A model generated the notes under the pieces. That model ran no database searches and had not been told where the DNA came from. It saw only the letters and a list, made by a program, of their open reading frames with translations. Below, piece by piece: positions 53,454 to 62,276 of a stretch of DNA of 64,000 nt. Source of the stretch: Jingyaoa shaoxingensis (lineage in GTDB: Bacteria > Bacillota > Clostridia > Lachnospirales > Lachnospiraceae). Numbering within the stretch: the first letter of the stretch is position 1; the number at the start of each line of letters is the position of its first letter. The stretch lies in assembly GCF_014385005.1 (NCBI RefSeq), contig NZ_JACRSZ010000018.1:7264-71263 (forward strand), given 5' to 3'. The position numbers and the translations under genes were made by a program.

Positions 53454-53493
53454 ATTCCCTTTCCTGCCTGCTTCACTTCTCATTATTTCGTGC

Positions 53494-53528
53494 CTGTTCA
53501 GTACCTTCACATTGAGTCCTGAATAGTT
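53494..53528. repeat. Dispersed palindromic intergenic repeat, copy 6
   Basis: CTGTTCAGTACCTTCACA (53494-53511), identical to the core of the family, then CTGAATAGTT (53519-53528). It lies between the kinase stop and the GerMN start. Confidence 0.7.
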
Positions 53529-53531
53529 AAA

Positions 53532-54980
53532 TTATTCCTGGTAAACCAGCGGTACGCGTACCGTAAATGTGGTTCCTTCTCCTTCTTCACTATATACCTT
53601 AATGATGCCGTGATGCATGAGAATTCCGCTTCTGGCAATGGCAAGTCCCAGACCTGTTCCTCCGATCTCTCTTGAATGAGACTTATCTACACGATAGAAT
53701 CTCTCAAAAATGTGTTCCTGGTCTTCTTTAGGAATTCCAATTCCATTATCTTCCACTTTTACATAAAAATACTTATGGTCTGTATTGATGGATATCCTCA
53801 CCCATCCGCCATCCTTATTGTATTTCACCGCATTTTCCATCAAATTAGACAGTGCAAGCGTCAGCTTTGTCTCATCAACTTCCGCAATCACAGGTTTGTA
53901 ACTGTCCAGTGTCAGTTCAATATTACGCTTCTGGGCAATCGGTCGAAGGCGCTTCATAATCAGTTCAATCAGTTCATTGATATTGGTAGATTGAATGTTC
54001 ACATCGGCTGCTTTCTTATCCATCTTCACCAGTGACAGGAGATCATTAATGATTTTATTTTCCCGCTCGATCTCTTCTGCAATGTCTCCCATAAATTCTC
54101 TGTACAGTTCTGCAGGTACATCTTCCTGCATCAGAAGGGAATCTGCCAATACTTTCATGGAAGTAATCGGTGTTTTCAGTTCGTGAGAGACATTGGATAC
54201 GAATTCCTGTCTGGAATCATCCAGTGTCTTCATTCTGGCAAGCATCTGATTATATGCTTCAGACATCTCTCTGGTCTCTGTATAATCCAAAATCATAAGA
54301 TCTCCATCCAGGAAACCACCACTTACCTTTTCCAGTGACTTGGTAACTCTCGCAAACGGCTTTACCAGATACCTGGAGAGATAGAATGCTGTAACGAGGA
54401 CCACCAGCATCAGTACTGACTGCAGTACAAATACCTTTCGGCTCAGTTCTTCCTTGTTTTCAACAATATCTGCTGTCTCTGAACTGATAACCAGTGCACC
54501 AATCACCTGTTTATTCACCGATTCCCGAATCGGCAGAGCCAGTTCAATAAACTTGTACTCTCCGTCATGTGTCAGACTGGTTTCGTTCTTAAAACACTGT
54601 ATAACTTCTCTGGATACCAGTGTCTTTCCTTCATCCAGATTAAAGGTATCCTTGATTACCTTAAACTCATCATCCACCACCACCATTCTGCCATTATAAA
54701 GCGTCGCAAGCTGATCCATCTCCGTCTCAAAAGCATCCAGCTGAAGATCATCTCCCTGAAGAGAATCTCCCATTCTGTCAGCAAAATTCTCGCACTGATT
54801 CTGGAGCATTTTTCCTCTCTGAATCAACGACTGATCCTGATAATTTTTCAGAATACTCATCTTCATCAGTAAAATCGGTGCAATCCCAACCACACATAAA
54901 ATAATGAAAATCCGGAACTGCAGACTCTTCAGATACCGTTTTAATCCGATTTTTTCTATCAAGCTCTGTATTTTTTTCAT
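53532..54980 (-). CDS. Sensor histidine kinase, WalK/ResE-like without PAS
   Basis: A 482-residue membrane kinase. Two membrane helices (about 21-43 and 172-194) flank an extracellular sensor region, followed by a HAMP domain. The phospho-accepting His266 is in FVSNVSHELKTPITSM; the catalytic domain shows NLMENAVKYN (N box), VEDNGIGIPKEDQEHIF (G1) and GGTGLGLAI (G2). ATG 54980 has GGGAGA upstream. It is co-transcribed with the response regulator gene through a weak hairpin, so kinase output may be attenuated. No PAS domain is seen, unlike WalK. Confidence 0.92.
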   Translation of the reverse strand: MKKIQSLIEKIGLKRYLKSLQFRIFIILCVVGIAPILLMKMSILKNYQDQSLIQRGKMLQNQCENFADRMGDSLQGDDLQLDAFETEMDQLATLYNGRMVVVDDEFKVIKDTFNLDEGKTLVSREVIQCFKNETSLTHDGEYKFIELALPIRESVNKQVIGALVISSETADIVENKEELSRKVFVLQSVLMLVVLVTAFYLSRYLVKPFARVTKSLEKVSGGFLDGDLMILDYTETREMSEAYNQMLARMKTLDDSRQEFVSNVSHELKTPITSMKVLADSLLMQEDVPAELYREFMGDIAEEIERENKIINDLLSLVKMDKKAADVNIQSTNINELIELIMKRLRPIAQKRNIELTLDSYKPVIAEVDETKLTLALSNLMENAVKYNKDGGWVRISINTDHKYFYVKVEDNGIGIPKEDQEHIFERFYRVDKSHSREIGGTGLGLAIARSGILMHHGIIKVYSEEGEGTTFTVRVPLVYQE

Positions 54981-55021
54981 CAAATTCTCCCGCTATTTTT
55001 TTCGACTTGTAAACAGAGGAT

Positions 55022-55045
55022 AAAAAAGAGCTGATCACTCAGCCC
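55022..55045 (-). terminator. Partial terminator between response regulator and kinase genes
   Basis: On the minus strand GGGCTGA pairs with TCAGCTC (one G-T) around GTGA, followed by six T. It lies just after the response regulator stop and before the kinase, suggesting incomplete termination to lower kinase levels. Confidence 0.5.
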
Positions 55046-55058
55046 TTCTCTTTTTCTC

Positions 55059-55748
55059 TTAATGCTGAAAATAATATCCGACGCCCCATTTGGTATGTAC
55101 ATACTTCGGTTCGCTTGGATTCACTTCAATCTTCTCCCTGAGTCTTCTGATATGTACATCCACTGTTCTGACATCCCCCGGATATTCGTATCCCCAGACA
55201 AGATCCAGCAGATTCTCTCTGCTGTATACCTTGTTCGGGTTAAATACCAGAAGTTCCAGAACATCGAATTCTTTTGCTGTAAGATTGATCTCTTTTCCGG
55301 CAATGCTGACACGTCTTCCCTCACAGTCCAGCATCAGATCACCCACTTCGATGGTCTTACTTTTGGCTTCTGTTGCTGCCGACTTGCTGGTTCTTCTCAT
55401 GATCGCCTTGATCCGTGCCTTAACCTCAAGGATATTGAATGGCTTGGTAATATAGTCATCCGCACCATATTCCAGTCCCATGATCTTATCCATATCGTCA
55501 CCTTTCGCAGTCAGCATTACCACCGGTACATTGGAAAATTCACGGATCTGCTGGCATACAGACAGTCCGTCTACCTTCGGCAGCATCAAATCCAGAAGCA
55601 CTACATCGTATTCCTTCGCATGCACCATATTCAGTGCCTCTTCTCCATCATATGCACAGTCCACTTCCATGCTATCCTGTTCCAGACTGAACCGGATTCC
55701 TTTTACAATATTCTTCTCATCATCGACAACTAACACCTTTTTCGCCAT
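55059..55748 (-). CDS. OmpR-family response regulator (WalR-like)
   Basis: A 229-residue regulator with the receiver domain first (DD near residues 9-10, phosphorylated Asp53 in LLDLMLPKVDG, TAK at about 82-84, TKPF) and a winged-helix C-terminal domain (NLTAKEFDVLELLVFNPNKVYSRENLLD, TVDVHIRRLREKIE). ATG 55748 follows GAGGAG. It is the first of a pair with the kinase gene. The similarity to WalR and the nearby GerMN lipoprotein suggests cell-wall control, not proven. Confidence 0.93.
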   Translation of the reverse strand: MAKKVLVVDDEKNIVKGIRFSLEQDSMEVDCAYDGEEALNMVHAKEYDVVLLDLMLPKVDGLSVCQQIREFSNVPVVMLTAKGDDMDKIMGLEYGADDYITKPFNILEVKARIKAIMRRTSKSAATEAKSKTIEVGDLMLDCEGRRVSIAGKEINLTAKEFDVLELLVFNPNKVYSRENLLDLVWGYEYPGDVRTVDVHIRRLREKIEVNPSEPKYVHTKWGVGYYFQH

Positions 55749-55759
55749 CTGACTTCTCC

Positions 55760-56434
55760 TCACTTCACTACAATTTGATCTTTTATTTTCTGAAATGTCG
55801 ATTCCTTGATGCCACTGACATTCATAATCTCTTCGATTGTCTGAAAACTCCCATGTTCCGTCCGATATGCGATGATATCCGCTGCTCTTGCCGCCCCGAT
55901 TCCGGATAATGTCACCAGCTGCGTCTGATCTGCAGTGTTGATATTTATCGTGCCACTGCCTGTTTCTTCTGTCGTTGTCATGCCAATACCAGTCTGTACC
56001 GGCAGATCTACAGCTTCTTCTTTCGTATATACACGGACCTTCATTCCGTCTGTCACCTTCTCCGCCTGATTGAGTGCATTAAGATCTGCTTCTTCTGTCA
56101 GTCCCCCTGCCAGCTTCACCAGATCACAGATACGTGAGCCTTCTTCCAATCCATAGACTCCAGGATTCTCTACAGCTCCGCAGATATCTGCATACAACAA
56201 TACCACCTGCTCTGTCTCCATAATATCCTTATTCGTGTCACTGTTCTTACCCGCCGTATTTTCCAGGCCGCTCTCTGTAGGCGATTCACCAGATAGCTCC
56301 GATTCCACCGCCTCTGTGAAAAACGATTCTTCCACCGTCTGCCAGACCACATCCTTCTCTGATGTGCCACAGCCGGTAAGACCAAGCATCGCTGCCAGCA
56401 TGAAGCTGACAGCCTGTGACTTTCTCTTTTTCAT
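55760..56434 (-). CDS. comEA: ComEA-like lipoprotein with SLBB and helix-hairpin-helix domains
   Basis: A 224-residue protein. A lipobox-type signal (LGLTGC) precedes a low-complexity region, an SLBB domain (ADICGAVENPGVYGLEEGSRICDLVKLAGG) and a helix-hairpin-helix pair at the end (INTADQTQLVTLSGIGAARAADIIAYR, FQTIEEIMNVSGIKESTFQKI). ComEA binds double-stranded DNA outside the cell. The lipid anchor instead of an N-terminal helix is somewhat unusual. It is upstream of comEC but separated by three regulatory genes. Confidence 0.9.
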   Translation of the reverse strand: MKKRKSQAVSFMLAAMLGLTGCGTSEKDVVWQTVEESFFTEAVESELSGESPTESGLENTAGKNSDTNKDIMETEQVVLLYADICGAVENPGVYGLEEGSRICDLVKLAGGLTEEADLNALNQAEKVTDGMKVRVYTKEEAVDLPVQTGIGMTTTEETGSGTININTADQTQLVTLSGIGAARAADIIAYRTEHGSFQTIEEIMNVSGIKESTFQKIKDQIVVK

Positions 56435-56476
56435 CTAACCGCCCCTTCCGTTTTCGCCTCCGGGGCTTCCCTGAAC

Positions 56477-56500
56477 ATGATCGTACCAAGGTACAATCAT
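56477..56500. promoter_or_regulatory. Inverted repeat upstream of the comEA-like gene
   Basis: ATGATCGTACC (56477-56487) and GGTACAATCAT (56490-56500) form 11-bp arms with one mismatch and a two-base spacer, about 45 bases before the comEA start. It may be an operator or a small hairpin in the leader. No strong promoter was identified. Confidence 0.4.
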
Positions 56501-56559
56501 TCACATTTTAACGAACTTTTCCATAAATTACAATAGTATTTTTTGTTTTTGTAACATTT

Positions 56560-56988
56560 TTATAATTCAAATGTAATAACTCCTGCTGCGGCAATAAGAA
56601 GTCCCAACAGCTTTCTCATGGAAAACGGCTGCTTCTCCATCCCGAAGATTCCTGCCAGTTCAATGAACCATGCCACAGTAAGCTGAGAAATCACAATCAG
56701 CATGGCTGCCTTTGCAGGCCCCAAACCATTCATACTCCAAATAACTGTTGCCGTAATAAATGCGCCAATCACACCGCCCAACAACACATACTTATCCGAT
56801 ATCTCAAACAGACTTCGAAAACTGGTTCTGTCACAGATCAGCCATGCAGCAAGACATACCAGCAAAGCTGTAAACTGCACAAATGATGCCGATACCCAGA
56901 GACTGGTCTGTTTTGTTACATCTGTATTAAAAACTCCCTGTATACTCATCAATGCACCGGATACCAGTGCCGCAATTACTCCAACCAT
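56560..56988 (-). CDS. DMT-family transporter, YdcZ-like
   Basis: A 142-residue membrane protein with about five helices of the YdcZ subgroup (half-size drug/metabolite transporter). AALVSGALMSIQGVFNTDVT at the start and WFIELAGIFGMEKQPFSMRKLLG near the end are typical. ATG 56988 is chosen because AAGGAG lies seven bases upstream; that site is within the 3' arm of a hairpin. It is on the same strand after argD but beyond that hairpin. Substrate unknown. Confidence 0.85.
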   Translation of the reverse strand: MVGVIAALVSGALMSIQGVFNTDVTKQTSLWVSASFVQFTALLVCLAAWLICDRTSFRSLFEISDKYVLLGGVIGAFITATVIWSMNGLGPAKAAMLIVISQLTVAWFIELAGIFGMEKQPFSMRKLLGLLIAAAGVITFEL

Positions 56989-56993
56989 AAAAA

Positions 56994-57029
56994 AACTCCT
57001 TTTTGATTTTAGTATAATCAAAAGGAGTT
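56994..57029 (-). terminator. Hairpin after argD that contains the ribosome site of the YdcZ-like gene
   Basis: On the minus strand AACTCCTTTTGATT (57029-57016) pairs with AATCAAAAAGGAGTT (57008-56994), followed by TTTTT. It ends the argD transcript, and its 3' arm holds the AAGGAG of the YdcZ-like gene, so the structure both stops transcription and hides that ribosome site. Confidence 0.7.
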
Positions 57030-57053
57030 CCTTCTATTCTTTCGGTTTCGCTC

Positions 57054-58253
57054 TTATTTTAACAGTATATCTATAGTTTCTGATAATTTCTGAATATATT
57101 CATCTACATGCTGTTTCTCGATAATCAGCGGTGGCACCATACGAAGTACATCACTGCCTGCCGAGATCACAATCAGTCCGTGATTCAGTGCTTCTTTTGT
57201 GATATCTCCTACTTTCACACCATTGCCGATGACCAGCCCCTGCATCAACCCTTTTCCTCTTCTGGCTGTGATACAGTCATACTTCTGCATTAGTTCATCC
57301 AGTTTTTTTTCAAAATACGGTGCGATCTCATTCACATGTTCTATAATCTTTTCAGACTCAAACAGATCAAATACCTTAGATACCGCTGCACATGCAAATG
57401 GGTTGCCGCCGTAAGTAGTTCCATGATCACCCGGAACCAAGGAAGCCTTTGCTGTTTTCTCATTCAACACAAATGCTCCTACCGGAACCCCGCATCCCAG
57501 GGCCTTGGCTGTGGTCATGATATCCGGTGCTACACCATACTGCTGCCATGCAAACATGGAACCGGTACGTCCCATACCACACTGAATTTCATCCAGGATC
57601 AGCAGAATATCTTTTTCATCACAGATCTGTCGTACTTCCTTCAGGAATGCTGGATCTGCCGGATAGATACCGCCTTCTCCCTGTACCGTCTCCATAATAA
57701 TAGCACAAGTCTTATCCGTGATCTGTGCCTTCACACTGGCAATATCATTAAAATCAGCGAACTTCACGCCGCCCATCAACGGACGAAATGCTTCCTGATA
57801 ATGGAAATTACCGGTGACAGAAAGTGCACCCACACTCCTTCCATGAAAGGAATGATTCATAGCAATGATCTCATGATCTGCCTGTCCATCTTTAAGCCAT
57901 GCATATTTTCTTGCTGCCTTGATGGCACCTTCGATTGCTTCTGCACCACTATTGGTAAAGAACACCTTGCTCATGCCACTGGCCTTAATCAGCTTTTCTG
58001 CCGCTTCTCCCATCGGTACATTATAATACAGGTTGGAAGTATGCATAACTTTGTCGATCTGGCTTTTCAGAGCTTCATCATATCCCGGATAATGATAACC
58101 AAGGGCATACACCGCGATTCCCGCTGCAAAATCCAGATATTCTTTTCCGTCAGTATCCTTCAGATACACACCGTTTCCGGATTCCAAAACCACCGGAAAA
58201 CGGTTATAAGTATGCAGTACATACTGTTCCGTCTGTTCCATATATGCATTCAT
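57054..58253 (-). CDS. argD: Acetylornithine aminotransferase
   Basis: A 399-residue PLP enzyme (class III aminotransferase) converting N-acetylglutamate semialdehyde to N-acetylornithine. LDFAAGIAVYALGYHYP, FFTNSGAEAIEGAIKAARKYA, ILDEIQCGMGRTGSMFA and the PLP-lysine segment MTTAKALGCGVPVGAFV are clear. It lies 11 bases after argB and is followed by a terminator-like hairpin. Ribosome site GAGGTAGAAAAG is upstream of the ATG. Confidence 0.95.
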   Translation of the reverse strand: MNAYMEQTEQYVLHTYNRFPVVLESGNGVYLKDTDGKEYLDFAAGIAVYALGYHYPGYDEALKSQIDKVMHTSNLYYNVPMGEAAEKLIKASGMSKVFFTNSGAEAIEGAIKAARKYAWLKDGQADHEIIAMNHSFHGRSVGALSVTGNFHYQEAFRPLMGGVKFADFNDIASVKAQITDKTCAIIMETVQGEGGIYPADPAFLKEVRQICDEKDILLILDEIQCGMGRTGSMFAWQQYGVAPDIMTTAKALGCGVPVGAFVLNEKTAKASLVPGDHGTTYGGNPFACAAVSKVFDLFESEKIIEHVNEIAPYFEKKLDELMQKYDCITARRGKGLMQGLVIGNGVKVGDITKEALNHGLIVISAGSDVLRMVPPLIIEKQHVDEYIQKLSETIDILLK

Positions 58254-58264
58254 CTTTTCTACCT

Positions 58265-59146
58265 CTATTCCTCTTCATTATCTGCAATAATTGCAGTACC
58301 AACACCTTTATCTGTAAAGAATTCCAGAAGCAGGCAGTGCTCAATTCTGCCATCCAGAATATGTACCCTGGAAACACCGGATTTGATCGCATCCACACAG
58401 TTCTGAAGCTTCGGAAGCATACCGCCTCCCACATGTCCGCTGGCAAGGAATTTTTCTGTCTCGCTGACCGTCATACGGGAAATCAGTGTCTCTTTTCTTA
58501 CCGGATCTTCATAAACGCCCTCGATATCTGTCAGGAATGCCAGCTTGGCCGCACCCATGGCAGATGCAATGGCACAGGCTGCATCATCGGCATTGATATT
58601 ATAAGAATGATACTCATCATCTGATCCAATCGGACAGATTACCGGCACCAGATCATTTTCCAGCAGTTCTTCCAGAAGTCTGGTATTAACCTCTTTGATC
58701 TCTCCTACAAATCCAATATCCTGTCCCTTGGACAGTTTTTTCTCTACTCTCAAGGTTGTACCGTCTTTGCCACTGATGCCAACTGCATGGATACCTACCT
58801 TTTCCATCATGGATACAAGTCCCTTGTTGATCTTGTTCAGTACCATCTCTGCAATCTCCATGGTATCTTTATCAGTCACACGCAGACCGTTGACAAAATT
58901 CGTCTCCAGCCCCGCCTTGTTTACCCACTTGGTGATCTCCTTGCCGCCGCCATGTACGATAATCGGTCGGAAACCAACCAGCTTCAAAAGTGCCACATCA
59001 CGAATCACACTCTTCTTCAGTTCATGATCCACCATGGCACTTCCGCCGTATTTGACTACAATAATCTTCCCACGAAATCTCTGTATATATGGAAGGGCTT
59101 CAATCAAGACCTCCGCTTTTTCCTGCCAGTTTTCCAGTGTTTCCAT
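58265..59146 (-). CDS. argB: Acetylglutamate kinase
   Basis: A 293-residue amino acid kinase that phosphorylates N-acetylglutamate. [10 protein letters not shown] (phosphate loop), IVHGGGKEI (substrate), [26 protein letters not shown] (nucleotide site) and [21 protein letters not shown] are present. ATG 59146 follows AAAGGAAG. It stands between the GNAT gene and argD. An N-terminal helix ([18 protein letters not shown]) is seen, which in the family is linked to hexamers and arginine feedback. Confidence 0.96.
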   Translation of the reverse strand: METLENWQEKAEVLIEALPYIQRFRGKIIVVKYGGSAMVDHELKKSVIRDVALLKLVGFRPIIVHGGGKEITKWVNKAGLETNFVNGLRVTDKDTMEIAEMVLNKINKGLVSMMEKVGIHAVGISGKDGTTLRVEKKLSKGQDIGFVGEIKEVNTRLLEELLENDLVPVICPIGSDDEYHSYNINADDAACAIASAMGAAKLAFLTDIEGVYEDPVRKETLISRMTVSETEKFLASGHVGGGMLPKLQNCVDAIKSGVSRVHILDGRIEHCLLLEFFTDKGVGTAIIADNEEE

Positions 59147-59173
59147 TTTGTTACTTCCTTTCCGTACCTGCAT

Positions 59174-59632
59174 TTACTGATTAAATGCAGTGATGTTCTC
59201 TTCATTTAATGTAAAATCATAATAATTCAGATCTTCCCTTTTTGTCCATCCGATCTCTTTCCAGAATGCATTACCAATATCATTTTGTGTAAAAGCAATA
59301 AGACATACTTTATTGATCTGATCCTTCTTCAATGCCTGCATGGCAAATACTACCATAGACTTGCCGATCCCCTGCTTACGATACTCCGGGTGTACACACA
59401 CATGATACAGACAGCCTCTTCTTCCGTCATGCCCGCATAAAATGCTGCCGATGATCTGACCGTCTTTCTCTGCAGCCACACTGCAGTCCGGATTCCGCTT
59501 CAGGAACCTCTCTACACCCTCTCTGGAATCGTCGATGCTTCTGATTCCAAATCCACTGATCTTCATCCACAGTGCATGCACCTGATCAAAATCTTCTATT
59601 TTCATTGCCCGAATCTTTATCTCTTCTGCCAT
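59174..59632 (-). CDS. GNAT acetyltransferase in the argJ position
   Basis: A 152-residue GNAT protein with the acetyl-CoA motif VHPEYRKQGIGKSMV and the preceding CLYHVCV strand. It resembles small GNATs such as YpeA. It occupies the slot between argC and argB that argJ takes in many Clostridia. A reasonable inference is that it makes N-acetylglutamate, as short GNAT-type synthases do elsewhere, but the sequence does not prove substrate. It lies 15 bases after argC and 27 before argB. Confidence 0.8.
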   Translation of the reverse strand: MAEEIKIRAMKIEDFDQVHALWMKISGFGIRSIDDSREGVERFLKRNPDCSVAAEKDGQIIGSILCGHDGRRGCLYHVCVHPEYRKQGIGKSMVVFAMQALKKDQINKVCLIAFTQNDIGNAFWKEIGWTKREDLNYYDFTLNEENITAFNQ

Positions 59633-59647
59633 AAGTCCTCTGCTTTC

Positions 59648-60688
59648 CTACGGGAACATTGGAACAAGATCCAGTCCCGTACTTTCTTCCAGTCCGAAGA
59701 CCAGGTTCATATTCTGAACTGCCTGTCCGGCAGCTCCTTTAACCAGATTATCCAGTGCACCCATGACAATCACTCTGCCGGTACGCTCATCAATCTTAAA
59801 GTTCACATCTACATAATTGCTGCCTTCCACCCATTTGGTCTGTGGGCAGACATCTTTATCCAGCACACGGACAAACTTCTCTTTTTCGTAATATTTGTCA
59901 TAGACAGCTTTTACTGTCTCATAAGATACCTTTTCTTTTAAAGACACATAAGCTGTCACCAGAATACCTCTGTTCATTGGAACCAGATGCGGAGTAAAGT
60001 TCAGTACAATCTCTTCTCCTGCCGCATATCCCAGCTGTTCTTCAATCTCAGGTGTATGTCTGTGAGTTGCCACTCCATAAGCCTTCATATTCTCATTGAC
60101 TTCACAGAACAGATTGTCAAGCTTGGCTCCACGACCAGCTCCTGAAGTTCCTGATTTGGCATCAATGATAATCGTAGCCGGATCAATCAGCCCTTCTTTT
60201 ACCAATGGATACAGGGATAAAATACTGCATGTGGTGTAGCATCCCGGATTGGCTACCAGTCTTGCCTTCTTAATATCTTCACGGTTGATCTCACACAGAC
60301 CGTAAACTGCTTCTTTGATATATTCCGGTGACTTGTGTTCGATACCATACCATTTTTCGTATGTTTTTACATCTTTAATACGGAAGTCTGCACTTAAATC
60401 AATGACTTTTACCTTGGACAGAATCTCCTCATTGATCACAGATGCACAGAAGCCCTGCGGTGTTGCTGTAAAAATCACATCCACTTCTTCTGCCAGCTTA
60501 TCCAGATTGTCGTCCTTGCATACATCTTCTACAATCTGAAACATATTACGGTAGATATCTGCGTATCTCTGATCAATGTAGCTTCTGGATCCGTACCATT
60601 TGATCTCTGCTTCCGGATGTCCCATTAATAATCTTACAATCTCTGCTCCCGCATAACCGGTAGCACCTATAATACCTGCTTTTATCAT
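59648..60688 (-). CDS. argC: N-acetyl-gamma-glutamyl-phosphate reductase
   Basis: A 346-residue enzyme using NADPH to reduce N-acetylglutamyl phosphate. The Rossmann motif GATGYAGAEIVRLL starts the protein; the catalytic Cys lies in ANPGCYTTCSILSL and the His in HLVPMNRGILVT. The first gene of the argC-GNAT-argB-argD operon, divergent from argG. Upstream is a cluster of ArgR-box-like motifs. Confidence 0.96.
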   Translation of the reverse strand: MIKAGIIGATGYAGAEIVRLLMGHPEAEIKWYGSRSYIDQRYADIYRNMFQIVEDVCKDDNLDKLAEEVDVIFTATPQGFCASVINEEILSKVKVIDLSADFRIKDVKTYEKWYGIEHKSPEYIKEAVYGLCEINREDIKKARLVANPGCYTTCSILSLYPLVKEGLIDPATIIIDAKSGTSGAGRGAKLDNLFCEVNENMKAYGVATHRHTPEIEEQLGYAAGEEIVLNFTPHLVPMNRGILVTAYVSLKEKVSYETVKAVYDKYYEKEKFVRVLDKDVCPQTKWVEGSNYVDVNFKIDERTGRVIVMGALDNLVKGAAGQAVQNMNLVFGLEESTGLDLVPMFP

Positions 60689-60782
60689 AACATTTTTTCC
60701 TTCCTATGATCTACCTGATTCTTTATCATACCTTTATTTTTCTCATATTTCAATAGACAGATTTTGTGTATTCATTTTGTCG

Positions 60783-60872
60783 TTGCATAATTATACATCT
60801 TTTCTGTATATTATGCAAGTATGTTTTTATATTTATGCATTTGTTCTTCTTTTTTCCTGTATAAATATGTAA
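60783..60872. promoter_or_regulatory. Array of ArgR-box-like operators between argC and argG
   Basis: Four imperfect palindromes of ArgR-box type occur: TTGCATAATTATACAT (60783-60798), CTGTATATTATGCAAG (60804-60819), TTATATTTATGCATT (60828-60842) and CTGTATAAATATGTAA (60857-60872). The pattern and the flanking arginine genes suggest control by the arginine repressor in both directions. The rest of the 284-base gap 60689-60972 is AT-rich. Confidence 0.6.
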
Positions 60873-60889
60873 TATCGGCAAATTTGATA

Positions 60890-60918
60890 TTGCAAACCTT
60901 CTTTAAATGATGTATAGT
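60890..60918 (+). promoter_or_regulatory. argG promoter
   Basis: TTGCAA (60890-60895) and TATAGT (60913-60918) are 17 bases apart and point to argG, which starts 55 bases downstream. An ArgR-box-like site ends 18 bases before the -35. Confidence 0.65.
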
Positions 60919-60972
60919 AAAACCTAGCTGAGCAAACATAACAGGTTTGTTACAAACAGGAGGATTTATAAT

Positions 60973-62199
60973 ATGAAAGAAAAAGTTATTCTGGCTTATT
61001 CAGGTGGTCTGGATACCACTGCTATGATTCCATGGTTAAAAGAGAATTTTGATTACGATGTTATCTGCTGTTGTGTAAACTGCGGACAGGGCAACGAACT
61101 GGATGGTCTGGATGAAAGAGCTAAATTATCCGGCGCTGCAAAATTATACATTGAAGATGTAACTGATGAATTCTGTGATGACGTCATCGTTCCATGTGTA
61201 CAGGCAGGTGCTGTATACGAACACAAATATCTGCTTGGAACATCCATGGCAAGACCGGTTATCGCAAAACGTCTGGTAGAGATCGCAAGAAAAGAAGGTG
61301 CTACCACTATCTGCCATGGTGCTACCGGTAAAGGTAATGACCAGATCCGTTTCGAGCTGGCTATCAAGGCACTGGCTCCTGATCTGAAAGTTATCGCTCC
61401 TTGGAGAATGACAGATGTATGGACCATGCAGTCTCGTGAAGATGAGATTGAATTCTGTAAGAAGCACGGCATCGACCTTCCATTCGATATGAGCCACAGC
61501 TACAGCCGTGACCGCAACTTATGGCACATCAGCCATGAAGGTCTGGAACTGGAAGATCCTTCCAATGCACCAAACTATGAGCATATGCTGGTTCTTGGTG
61601 TGACACCTGAAAAGGCTCCGGATGAAGGTGAATATGTAACTATGACATTCGAAGAAGGTGTTCCAAAGACCATCAACGGAAAAGAGATGAAAGTATCTGA
61701 TATCATCCGTGAACTGAACGCTCTGGGCGGTAAGCATGGTATCGGAATTGTAGATATTGTAGAAAACCGCGTGGTTGGTATGAAGTCCCGTGGTGTTTAT
61801 GAAACTCCGGGCGGAACTATTCTTATGGAAGCACATGACCAGCTGGAAGAGCTGTGCCTGGATCGTGAAACTATGGAGACCAAGAAAAAACTTGGCAGCC
61901 AGTTAGCTCAGGTTGTATACGAAGGAAAATGGTTTACTCCACTGAGCGAAGCTCTTCAGGCATTCGTAAAGAGCACTCAGAAATATGTAACCGGTGAAGT
62001 AAAATTCAAGCTTTACAAGGGCAACATCATCAAAGCCGGTACTACTTCTCCATACAGCCTGTACAATGAATCTCTTGCTTCTTTCACAACTGGTGATATG
62101 TATGACCACAACGATGCAAGTGGATTTATCACACTGTTTGGTCTTCCATTAAAAGTTCGTGCCATGAAGCTCATGGAAGTAGAAAAAAATAAAAAATAA
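60973..62199 (+). CDS. argG: Argininosuccinate synthase
   Basis: A 408-residue enzyme joining citrulline and aspartate with ATP. The pyrophosphatase loop LAYSGGLDTTAMIPWL is at the N terminus, GNDQIRFELAIKAL and SHSYSRDRNLWHISHEG follow. GGAGG lies nine bases before the ATG. argH is not in the window. It is transcribed divergently from the argC operon through a shared ArgR-box-like region. Confidence 0.97.
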   Translation: MKEKVILAYSGGLDTTAMIPWLKENFDYDVICCCVNCGQGNELDGLDERAKLSGAAKLYIEDVTDEFCDDVIVPCVQAGAVYEHKYLLGTSMARPVIAKRLVEIARKEGATTICHGATGKGNDQIRFELAIKALAPDLKVIAPWRMTDVWTMQSREDEIEFCKKHGIDLPFDMSHSYSRDRNLWHISHEGLELEDPSNAPNYEHMLVLGVTPEKAPDEGEYVTMTFEEGVPKTINGKEMKVSDIIRELNALGGKHGIGIVDIVENRVVGMKSRGVYETPGGTILMEAHDQLEELCLDRETMETKKKLGSQLAQVVYEGKWFTPLSEALQAFVKSTQKYVTGEVKFKLYKGNIIKAGTTSPYSLYNESLASFTTGDMYDHNDASGFITLFGLPLKVRAMKLMEVEKNKK

Positions 62200-62228
62200 A
62201 GAGCAGTCCACCAGGAACGGCTCTTAAG

Positions 62229-62268
62229 GGCAGTGATTTCATGTAATTATGAAGTTGCTGCCTCTTTT
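62229..62268 (+). terminator. Terminator of argG
   Basis: GGCAGTGATTTCAT pairs imperfectly with ATGAAGTTGCTGCC around GTAATT and is followed by TCTTTTT. It lies 30 bases after the argG stop. Confidence 0.75.
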
Positions 62269-62276
62269 TAGTCATG

